This document shows, piece after piece, positions 1 to 6,466 of a stretch of DNA of 9,001 nucleotides; the stretch's first letter is position 1; each line of letters starts with the position of its first letter. Both the position numbers and the translations under genes were made by a program. Below the pieces are notes generated by a model. That model did not search any database, was not told where the DNA came from, and saw only the letters and a program-made list of their open reading frames with translations. The DNA is from Rhodospirillaceae bacterium (GTDB lineage: Bacteria; Pseudomonadota; Alphaproteobacteria; Dongiales; Dongiaceae): assembly GCA_016794075.1 (NCBI GenBank), contig JAEUKU010000379.1, positions 1 through 9,001 on the forward strand, read 5' to 3'.

Positions 1-3000
1 AACAGCGATGCCATCCTCGACATAAACCGAGGATGAACCATATGAGAAAATCCTGTAGTCCACTCCTCCTATGCTAGCCAGGCCGGAGAGCGTGGCCACA
101 TCCTTAAAGGAGATGGAGTCATCTGCGTCGCCGAGTACAAAAAGCTTTGTGCTTGTGGAGGAGAGATCGGCGACGTCCTGTGCATAAGCGGTGAACGTGG
201 AAGCGGTTCCACCGGAGAAATCAATCACCTCGATGCCCTGAATTGCGCTTTGGGCAACTTTCGTGAGGTCAAGATTTCCAGTGTATTCCAGTGTATCGGT
301 GTCGGCCCCCCCATCGATGGTAGCGATGGATATGTCGGTATTGTAGAATACGGCGATCACGTCGTTCCCGTCACCACCGAAGAACTTGTCGGCGCCGCCG
401 TTGCCGATCAGTGTGTCGTCACCCTCTCCGCCATCCAAGACATTCGCGTAGACGTTGCCGGTGAGTACGTTGTCGCCATTGTTGCCCTTGAGAGAAATGG
501 CCCCGGTCTGTGCGGTTGCGTTCTCAATCGCGCCGCCGGCGAGAACGGACAGGTCAACATCAACATAAGTTCGGACGAAATCCGCGGAATCTACATTTCC
601 TTCCTCGTCCACCGTATCCTGCAGGCTGTCGACGATATAGGTGTCGTTTCCGGCGCCACCCTTCATCACGTCATCCCCGGTGCCGCCGTTGAGATGATCG
701 TCTCCGTCACCGGCAATGATGACGTCGTTGCCCTCGAGGCCGAAAATGTCATTGTTGCCAGAATTTCCGGTCAAGATGTTGTTGAGGGTATTTCCGGTAA
801 GACCGATAAATTTGCTGCCGAGCAGCGTCGCATTCTCGATGGCTGCGCCGCCGAGGCTGGACAGGTTAAGCGTGATTGAAGATGAGCGAACTTCGTCGCC
901 GGTATCGGTATTGCCCTGCTCGTCGATAACATCGAGGACGGAATCGACGATGTAGATGTCGTTTCCAGCGCCGCCGCGCAGAGTGTCGGCGCCACCGGCG
1001 CCATCCAGAAGGTTCTTGCCGCTGTTCCCGGCCAGAACATTGGCTGCGGAATTGCCGGTTAGATCCAGTGCCGCAGTGCCAAACAGCGTAGCATTTTCGA
1101 TCTTCCCCGATGCCAGGGTTGTCAAATCGATCGAGACAAACGCGGTCTGTACCTCGTCCCCGCTATCGGCTCCCTGCTCGTCGATGACGTCGCCCACGCT
1201 GTCGATAATATAGACATCGTTGCCCGCGCCCCCGATCAATGTGTCGTCACCCAGCCCCCCGTCGAGCACATCATTGCCACCGCCGCCATCGAGCGTGTTC
1301 GAGGCGGTGTTGCCGGTCAGTTTGTTGGACGCATTCGTTCCCGTGAGATTGAATGCCGCATTTCCAAGGAGCGTCGCATGTTCAACCGCTCCACCTCCAA
1401 GGTTCGCCAAGACGACGCTGGCGGCAGCAGTGCGAACTTCATCGCTGTTGTCGGTATTGCCTTGTTCGTCGATAGTGTCCGCAAGGCTGTCGAGGATATA
1501 TATGTCGTTTCCGCTGCCGCCGCGCAAAATGTCGTCGCCGGCGGCGCCATCCAAATAATCGTCGCCTGCCCCACCCTCGAGCGTGTTGATCCCGGCATTG
1601 CCGATCAGCGTGTTGCCGGCGGAAGTGCCGGTGGCGTTGAGGTCGGCACCGCCGAGCAGGGTTACGTTCTCGACGCTGCCGCCATCGTAGGCAGCGAGTG
1701 TGATCGAGAAGGCGGCAACAATCTCGTCGCCGGTATCCTTGTTGCCTTCCTCACTCACCGTGTCGAGCAGATCCTCGAGGAGATATGTATCGTTGCCGGA
1801 GCCGCCTCGCAGCTTGTCTTGCCCTGGTCCGCCCTGCAGGAAGTCGTGCCCGGCGCCGCCGAGGATGGTGTCGTTTCCCTCGTCGCCCTTGAGCGAATCG
1901 CTGCCGTTGCCGCCATCGATCCAGTCATTGCCCTGTGCGCCGATGAGGATATCGTCGCCGCCGTTGCCGATCAGGGTATCGTCGCCGCCGCGGCCTTCGA
2001 GGATGTTTGCCGCATCGTTGCCCCACAGCAGGTTGGCGCCGGCGCTGCCATAGGCATGCAGCGCATCGCCGCCATTGATCACCGCTATCTCGATCTGGCC
2101 GCCAGCATAGGTCTCCAGGTCGACCGTGAATGTGGCGCGGACCTGGTCGCCGGTATCCTTGTTCGATTCCTCGTCGACGATCTCATCGGGGCTGTCGACG
2201 ACATAAATATCGTTGCCTGTTCCACCCTTGAACATGTCGTTGCCGCCGGCGCCGCTCAGCCAGTCATTGCCGCCGCCGCCGATCAGCGTGTCATCGCCGT
2301 CGCCGCCGAGCAGCAGATCATCGCCGCCGCCGCCGTCCAGGAGATTGGCGCCGCTGTTGCCCGCGAGGCGATTGGCGCGCGCGTTGCCGATGGCGTAGAG
2401 GTCGGCGGAACCGAAAAGGATCGCCCGGTCGACGGCACCGCCGCCGAGGGTGTTGAGATTGAAGGAGAGATAACCGCGCACGTCATCGCCGGTGTCGGTG
2501 TTGCCCTGTTCATCGATGACATCGCTCAGGCTTTCGATCAGGTAGACGTCGTTGCCTTTGCCGCCGCGCAGGATGTCATTGCCATTGCCTCCGTCGAGGT
2601 AGTCATTGCCGGTGCCGCCAATGATCAGGTCGTCGCCGTCATTGCCCCAGAGGATGTCGTCCCCGGCGGCGCCATCGAGCGTGTTCTTGGCGACGCTGCC
2701 GAGGATGTAATTGTTCTTCGCATTGCCGGAGATGTTGATCGCCGCATTGGTCCAGGCGCGCGCGTTCTCGATGAGCCCGGCGCCGAGGACCGCCATGTTG
2801 ATGCTCAAGGTCGTGCGGATCTCGTCGGCGACATCGCTGTTGCCCTGTTCGTCGATCACGTCGCCAGTGGAGTTGACGTAATACGTATCGTTGCCAGCGC
2901 CGCCATACATCCGGTCATTGCCGGCACCGCCGTCGATGACATTGGCAAGCTCGTTGCCAATGATCTGGTCATTGCCGCTGCCGCCGATCGCATTCTCGAT

Positions 3001-3915
3001 CATGGCATTGTAGGCGATGGCGATGTTGTTGGTCGCGGCCCCGCCGATGTTGCGGCGGCCGATCGAGGAGAAAGCACCGTCGTTCAGGTCGATCTTGACC
3101 GCCAGGGTCTGGTTGCTGCAATCGAAGGTGTCGATACCGCCCGCATCCCAGATTGCGCGAAGCTCTTCGGTGCTGTTCGAGAACTTGTAAGTGTCATTCC
3201 CGGAGCGCGTGTTCGTGTTTGCGCCGTAAAGATACTGAATGGCGAGAATGTCGAGCAGCATCGGCGACATGGCTTCGACCGACGCCGTCGGGTGCAGGTC
3301 GTACGCCATGATGGTGTATTGATTGTTGTCCATGGACGCAGGCAGCACCGGCTCGCCATCGCCGTCGTCAAAAGGATGGTCGAGGCCGATGGCGTGGCCG
3401 ATCTCATGGATCAGGGTGGAGAAGCCGAACTGGCCGGGCTGCATCTGCAGATTCGGGCCATAAGTCGGATCGAACCAGATATCGCCAGCTTCGGGAAATT
3501 CGTAATTCGGGTCGCTGAACGGGAAGTAGCCCCAGGCGGCGGCGTAGGGGTCGTTGGTGACGACAGCGCTGAATCCGAAACGGATGTCGCCGACGTCGCC
3601 TTCCACGGGCCCGACAGTAGGTGTCTCGGTGACCTCGACGAAGGTGATGTTGGCAACTTCCTGCCATAGCGAGAGCGCGTCGCGCGTGGCTTGCTGCTGA
3701 GAGGCGTTGAAGGCCTGGAAACCATCGAACGGCTCGCCGTCGTAGTAGTCACCGATCCATTCGGCGCCGGCCTGCGGAAAGCTGTAGGTCACCGTCGCGC
3801 CGACCCCAACTCCTCCGGCCCCCCACTTGAACCCCCAGTTCACGAAGGCGTCGAGGGTATTGTTGCCGCTGAGCGGAAATTCCGTGACCGTTCCGGTCTT
3901 GTAGGGCGACGTCAT
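1..3915 (-). CDS. Serralysin-type (M10B) RTX metalloprotease, large, C-terminus cut by window edge
   Basis: This is a secreted zinc endopeptidase of the metzincin/serralysin class. The visible part is 1305 codons without a stop. The first 230 or so residues are the protease domain, with the zinc motif HEIGHAIGLDHP at residues 170-181 (ligands His170, His174, His180; general base Glu171) and the Met-turn IMAYD with Met203 and Tyr205. A serralysin C-type segment follows at about 225-340 (for example IWDAGGIDTFD). Eight RTX modules rich in GGxGxDxL calcium-binding nonapeptides span about 338-1186. The last 120 residues resemble the terminal domain of type I-exported RTX proteins, so the stop probably lies just beyond base 1. 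There is no Sec signal peptide, which fits type I secretion through its C-terminus, but no ABC exporter, membrane-fusion protein or protease inhibitor gene is in view. The ATG at 3915 has GGGGAG seven bases upstream. Classical serralysins are about 480 residues, so this one is unusually long. Its physiological substrate is unknown. Confidence 0.93.
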   Translation of the reverse strand, partial: MTSPYKTGTVTEFPLSGNNTLDAFVNWGFKWGAGGVGVGATVTYSFPQAGAEWIGDYYDGEPFDGFQAFNASQQQATRDALSLWQEVANITFVEVTETPTVGPVEGDVGDIRFGFSAVVTNDPYAAAWGYFPFSDPNYEFPEAGDIWFDPTYGPNLQMQPGQFGFSTLIHEIGHAIGLDHPFDDGDGEPVLPASMDNNQYTIMAYDLHPTASVEAMSPMLLDILAIQYLYGANTNTRSGNDTYKFSNSTEELRAIWDAGGIDTFDCSNQTLAVKIDLNDGAFSSIGRRNIGGAATNNIAIAYNAMIENAIGGSGNDQIIGNELANVIDGGAGNDRMYGGAGNDTYYVNSTGDVIDEQGNSDVADEIRTTLSINMAVLGAGLIENARAWTNAAINISGNAKNNYILGSVAKNTLDGAAGDDILWGNDGDDLIIGGTGNDYLDGGNGNDILRGGKGNDVYLIESLSDVIDEQGNTDTGDDVRGYLSFNLNTLGGGAVDRAILFGSADLYAIGNARANRLAGNSGANLLDGGGGDDLLLGGDGDDTLIGGGGNDWLSGAGGNDMFKGGTGNDIYVVDSPDEIVDEESNKDTGDQVRATFTVDLETYAGGQIEIAVINGGDALHAYGSAGANLLWGNDAANILEGRGGDDTLIGNGGDDILIGAQGNDWIDGGNGSDSLKGDEGNDTILGGAGHDFLQGGPGQDKLRGGSGNDTYLLEDLLDTVSEEGNKDTGDEIVAAFSITLAAYDGGSVENVTLLGGADLNATGTSAGNTLIGNAGINTLEGGAGDDYLDGAAGDDILRGGSGNDIYILDSLADTIDEQGNTDNSDEVRTAAASVVLANLGGGAVEHATLLGNAAFNLTGTNASNKLTGNTASNTLDGGGGNDVLDGGLGDDTLIGGAGNDVYIIDSVGDVIDEQGADSGDEVQTAFVSIDLTTLASGKIENATLFGTAALDLTGNSAANVLAGNSGKNLLDGAGGADTLRGGAGNDIYIVDSVLDVIDEQGNTDTGDEVRSSSITLNLSSLGGAAIENATLLGSKFIGLTGNTLNNILTGNSGNNDIFGLEGNDVIIAGDGDDHLNGGTGDDVMKGGAGNDTYIVDSLQDTVDEEGNVDSADFVRTYVDVDLSVLAGGAIENATAQTGAISLKGNNGDNVLTGNVYANVLDGGEGDDTLIGNGGADKFFGGDGNDVIAVFYNTDISIATIDGGADTDTLEYTGNLDLTKVAQSAIQGIEVIDFSGGTASTFTAYAQDVADLSSTSTKLFVLGDADDSISFKDVATLSGLASIGGVDYRIFSYGSSSVYVEDGIAV
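355..2910 (-). repeat. Eight tandem RTX modules inside the metalloprotease gene
   Basis: Eight diverged copies of one protein module lie head to tail. Each opens with GGxGNDxY, at residues 338, 451, 564, 704, 799, 895, 981 and 1086, giving periods of 113, 113, 140, 95, 96, 86 and 105 residues. Within a copy the order is GGxGNDxYxxDS, an acidic stretch such as DVIDEQGN followed by GDEVR, a beta-rich segment ending in a motif like IENATLLG, a GNxxxNxLxGN stretch, and one to several GGxGxDxL calcium-binding turns. Copies differ mainly in how many such turns they carry; the copy starting at residue 564 is the longest. The nonapeptides should form calcium-loaded parallel beta-rolls after export. 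The variable period and sequence divergence rule out a simple DNA satellite, although short DNA stretches remain alike between copies. Confidence 0.9.
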
Positions 3916-3922
3916 CGCCGAA

Positions 3923-3928
3923 CTCCCC
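3923..3928 (-). promoter_or_regulatory. Ribosome binding site of the RTX protease, possibly paired in a weak hairpin
   Basis: GGGGAG read on the minus strand lies seven bases before the ATG at 3915 and supports that start. A CCCC run at 3940-3943 on the mRNA side (GGGG on the plus strand) could pair with the GGGG of this site across a loop of about 12 bases, which might dampen translation. The pairing is only four base pairs, so the regulatory role is a guess. Confidence 0.55.
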
Positions 3929-4102
3929 AAGTCGAATGATGGGGTACTTTTGCCCGTAATTCTTCTTGTAAGTACTTAGGATAAAACTGACACGCCGGTG
4001 CGAGGGGGTCAATCGCGATCCACAACTGGAAGCGCCACAAAATCCATGTTTCAGGCGCGATTTGTCGCAGAAAGTAATTACACAACTTGCCCGTTGGAGG
4101 CG

Positions 4103-4129
4103 CAGTCCTTGGGGAGATTCCTAGGACTG
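4103..4129. repeat. Inverted repeat downstream of the amidase operon
   Basis: The arms CAGTCCT (4103-4109) and AGGACTG (4123-4129) are perfect seven-base complements around a 13-base centre, which itself contains GGA/TCC that could extend the stem. It lies 33 bases after the amidase stop and about 190 bases before the protease start. No run of T follows on the minus strand, so it is not a canonical intrinsic terminator. It could be a 3'-end-stabilising hairpin for the upstream operon or an operator for the protease gene. Confidence 0.45.
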
Positions 4130-4161
4130 GATGGTTAACGAAAGGGCGGGCGTAGTTGCGG

Positions 4162-5589
4162 TTATTGCGGCGGCCGCACTTGCGCCCAGGGCAGGCGCTG
4201 CTCGACCGTGGCGCCGAGGCGCAGCGCCAGGCGGTCGTCGTGGCGGCGGGCAACGATCTGCAGGCCCATGGGCAGGTTGTCGCGCGTCCAGCCACAGGGC
4301 ACGGAGAGGGCCGGGCACATGCCGAACAGGCTGAAGACCGAGGTCACGTCGAGGCAGCGGTAGCTGCCGTCGGGATCGACGCGCCAGTATTGCGCGTCAT
4401 TGCCGCCATGGGGCACCGGCGGCTGCGCCATGGTCGGGCAGAGCAAGGCGTGATGGCGCGCCAGGATTGGTCCGAGGTCTTCCGTCCAGGCGCGCGTGCG
4501 CTCGAATTCCAGCTGCTTGAATTCCACCGCCGACATGGCATTGCCGCGCTCGATATAGGCGACGACCTTGGGATCCATCTTGGCCCGGAACGCGGCGAGC
4601 TTGTGGCCGAAGAACGAGGCCAGATAGACGGCCCAGTGCTTGGCCCACAGGTCGTCGAGCTCGATGCCCCAGGGCAGGCTCACCTCCTCGACGCGCGCGC
4701 CGGCGGCGGCGAGAGCCTGGGCGGCGCGGCGCACCGCCGCCTCGACCTCCGGATGCCAGACGCGCTTGCCGAAATCGAGGCAGAGGGCGAGGCTGAGGCC
4801 GCTGAGATCGGTGTCGAAGGGCTGGGTGAAATCCTGCGGCACGGTCAAGGACTGGATGTCGCGCTCGTCCGGGCCCTGAGTCGCCTGCAGGAACAGGCAA
4901 GCGTCGCCGACGGTGCGGGCAAGCGGGCCGAAATGCGACAGCTGGTCGAACTCGCTGGGCAGGATGGTGAAGGGGATGCGGCCGAAGCTCGGCTTCAACC
5001 CGACCACGCCGCAGAAGCTGGCCGGGATGCGCACCGAGCCGCCCATGTCTGACCCTTCGGCCAGCGGCACGCAGCCGGTGGCAACGGCGACGCCCGCGCC
5101 GCCGGAGGAGCCGCCGGCGCAGAGCGCGGGGTTCCATGGGTTGCGGGTGATGCCCCAGAGCGGGCTCTCGGTGAAAGAGGAATAGGCGAATTCCGGCGTC
5201 GTGGTCTTGCCCACCATGATGCCGCCGGCCTTGCGCAGGGCCTCGACGATGGGGGCGTCGTAGTCAGGCACCCAATGCTCATAGGCAAAGGAGCCGAGGG
5301 TGGTGCGCTTGCCCTTGGTCGGCGTCAGATCCTTGATGGCGAAGGGCACGCCGTGCAGCGGACCGCGGAACTTCCCCGCCTTGGCCTCGCGGTCGAGTTC
5401 CGCCGCCAAGGCGCGCGCCTCCTCCGGGTAAACGAAGCAGAAACAGTTGAGCTTCGGATTGATCCCGGCGATGCGCGCGAGGGAATTCGCGATCACCTCC
5501 GTCGCCGTCAGGGCGCCCGAGCGGATACGCGCGGCGATCTCCGTCGCCGGCAGGTAGCTGAGCGCGAGGTCGGGGGTCGCCGTGGTCAT
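4162..5589 (-). CDS. Amidase-signature family hydrolase
   Basis: This is a 475-residue enzyme of the amidase signature family, which hydrolyses carboxamide bonds with a Ser-cisSer-Lys triad. All three residues are visible: Lys86 in HGVPFAIKDL, the cis-Ser161 in AGGSSGGAG and the nucleophile Ser185 in GSDMGGSVRIP. The spacings of 75 and 24 residues match those known for fatty-acid amide hydrolase. The C-terminal motif PALSVPCGWTRDNLPMGLQIV is also typical. There is no signal peptide, so it should be cytoplasmic. No gatB or gatC lies nearby, which argues against a tRNA amidotransferase subunit; the substrate cannot be told from sequence. The ATG at 5589 shares one base with the TGA of the preceding small gene (TGATG), suggesting translational coupling. 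An in-frame TTG one codon earlier is a less likely start. It is the last gene of the four-gene minus-strand run. Confidence 0.93.
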   Translation of the reverse strand: MTTATPDLALSYLPATEIAARIRSGALTATEVIANSLARIAGINPKLNCFCFVYPEEARALAAELDREAKAGKFRGPLHGVPFAIKDLTPTKGKRTTLGSFAYEHWVPDYDAPIVEALRKAGGIMVGKTTTPEFAYSSFTESPLWGITRNPWNPALCAGGSSGGAGVAVATGCVPLAEGSDMGGSVRIPASFCGVVGLKPSFGRIPFTILPSEFDQLSHFGPLARTVGDACLFLQATQGPDERDIQSLTVPQDFTQPFDTDLSGLSLALCLDFGKRVWHPEVEAAVRRAAQALAAAGARVEEVSLPWGIELDDLWAKHWAVYLASFFGHKLAAFRAKMDPKVVAYIERGNAMSAVEFKQLEFERTRAWTEDLGPILARHHALLCPTMAQPPVPHGGNDAQYWRVDPDGSYRCLDVTSVFSLFGMCPALSVPCGWTRDNLPMGLQIVARRHDDRLALRLGATVEQRLPWAQVRPPQ

Positions 5590-5942
5590 CAATGATGGCC
5601 TTCGTGCAGCATCTGGTCCTTCATGCCGGTTTCGTAGGCGGCGCCGGCGGGGGTGAGCACGCAGGCCATCGGGAACAGCGACTTGATCAGCTTCTTGCGC
5701 TCGAGCGCCAGCCAGACGCTCTCGTTGGCGAGACCGGACGCGTCCTGCGAGCGCACGATGTAGGAACCGAGATGGAAATGGTCGCCGTGCGGCCGCGGCA
5801 TGGCGGAGATCATGATGTGGCCGGGCTCGCCGCTCGGGTCTTCGTGCGGCTTGGCGATTTCCTCGATCTCCGACAAGGCCTGGAACAGGGTGAGCGTCTT
5901 CAGTTGCAGAGAATTGAGGTTGAGGGGATTCTTCTTCGGCAT
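5589..5942 (-). CDS. Small uncharacterised protein between yajQ and the amidase
   Basis: I do not recognise this 117-residue protein as a named family. Its genuine start is the ATG at 5942, with AGGA about eight bases upstream; the frame stays open further upstream only because it passes through yajQ out of frame. The N-terminus (PLNLNSLQLKTLTLFQALSE) looks helical. The middle holds a histidine cluster, HGDHFH at residues 52-57, and the protein ends HEGHH, so a metal site is conceivable. Residues of about 76-106 (VWLALERKKLIKS, then LTPAGAAYETG) have the rhythm of a winged-helix recognition helix and wing, but this is weak. There is no signal peptide or membrane segment. It starts 23 bases after yajQ and its TGA overlaps the amidase ATG by one base, so it is probably co-translated with the amidase. 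It is real by context and codon pattern; the function is unknown. Confidence 0.82.
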   Translation of the reverse strand: MPKKNPLNLNSLQLKTLTLFQALSEIEEIAKPHEDPSGEPGHIMISAMPRPHGDHFHLGSYIVRSQDASGLANESVWLALERKKLIKSLFPMACVLTPAGAAYETGMKDQMLHEGHH

Positions 5943-5965
5943 GGGTGTTCCTGTCGGGCTGAAGG

Positions 5966-6451
5966 TCAATCGCGGAAGTTCTGGTATTGCAGCGGCTGCT
6001 CGATCTTCATGGCGCGGACGAAGGCGATGGCGTCCTGCAGATCGTCCTTCTTCTTGCCGGTGACGCGCAGCTCGTCGCCCTGGATCGAGACCTGGACCTT
6101 GAGCTTGCTGTCCTTCAGTTCCTTGACGATGCGCTTGCCAAGGGTCTGGTCGATGCCCTGCTTGATGGTGACTTCCTGGCGCAAGGTGTTGCCGGAGGCA
6201 GATTGCGGATCCTTGAATTCCAGCGCGCTGGCCTCGAGCTTGCGCCGCACCATGTAGCCCTTCAGCAGCTCCTGCATCTGGCGCAGTTTCATGTCGTCGT
6301 CGGCCAGCAGCGTGATCAGCAGCTCCTTGCGCTCGACCGTGCACTTGGAGCCCTTGAAGTCGAAGCGGGTGCCGATCTCGCGCACGACCCCCTGGATGGC
6401 GTTGTCGACTTCGGCGAGGTCGGTCTTGGAAACGATATCGAAGCTCGGCAT
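5966..6451 (-). CDS. yajQ: YajQ family nucleotide-binding protein (DUF520)
   Basis: This 161-residue protein matches YajQ end to end: the start MPSFDIVSKTDLAEVDNAI, then RFDFKGS near residue 30, KQGID near 114, KELKDSKLKVQVSIQGDELR near 125-144, and the terminal LQYQNFRD. Length equals the usual 160-163 residues. YajQ proteins are small cytoplasmic two-domain proteins with a ferredoxin-like fold. Some members, notably in Xanthomonas, bind cyclic-di-GMP and act with a transcription factor; elsewhere the role is less clear, so binding here is inferred. I chose the ATG at 6451 because GGAGG lies six bases upstream and homologues begin MPSFD. A TTG two codons earlier would add only two residues. 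The gene begins 15 bases after the MATE transporter stop, its ribosome site lying in that gap, and is followed after 23 bases by the small unknown gene. Confidence 0.95.
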   Translation of the reverse strand: MPSFDIVSKTDLAEVDNAIQGVVREIGTRFDFKGSKCTVERKELLITLLADDDMKLRQMQELLKGYMVRRKLEASALEFKDPQSASGNTLRQEVTIKQGIDQTLGKRIVKELKDSKLKVQVSIQGDELRVTGKKKDDLQDAIAFVRAMKIEQPLQYQNFRD

Positions 6452-6457
6452 CGGCAA

Positions 6458-6462
6458 CCTCC
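6458..6462 (-). promoter_or_regulatory. Ribosome binding site of yajQ
   Basis: A perfect GGAGG on the minus strand sits six bases before the ATG at 6451, deciding the start in favour of MPSFD. It falls within the 15-base gap after the MATE transporter stop, so ribosomes finishing that gene could reload here. Confidence 0.8.
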
Positions 6463-6466
6463 GGAA

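Larger units (their letters stand above)
3916..4161. other. Intergenic spacer between the amidase and the RTX protease
   Basis: This 246-base spacer is clearly more AT-rich than the flanking operon and should hold the protease promoter. I could not find a convincing -35/-10 pair: TTGACC on the minus strand at about 4007-4012 is -35-like, but no good -10 sits 16-18 bases downstream. A perfect 10-base palindrome, TAAGTACTTA, occupies 3969-3978, about 54 bases before the start codon, where it could be part of an operator. An inverted repeat at 4103-4129 is listed separately. I found no convincing small gene and no U-tract terminator after the amidase. Confidence 0.5.

Noticed and set aside
355..2910. 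Periodic repeats considered as a CRISPR array or DNA satellite
   Set aside because: The period varies from about 260 to 420 bases, copies are diverged, and all are in one reading frame encoding RTX modules.
1378..3669. A 763-codon open frame on the plus strand opposite the RTX protease
   Set aside because: Its translation is a low-complexity run of V, A, I and D with no recognisable domain. It mirrors the codon pattern of the RTX repeats on the other strand, which carry clear motifs.
4103..4129. Intrinsic terminator for the amidase operon
   Set aside because: The stem is present but no T run follows it on the minus strand.
4156..5052. A 298-residue plus-strand frame opposite the amidase
   Set aside because: It is antisense to an amidase with all catalytic residues intact and has no domain signature of its own.
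4162..5589. Amidase as GatA, the tRNA amidotransferase subunit
   Set aside because: No gatB or gatC lies adjacent, and many amidase-signature enzymes share the same motifs.
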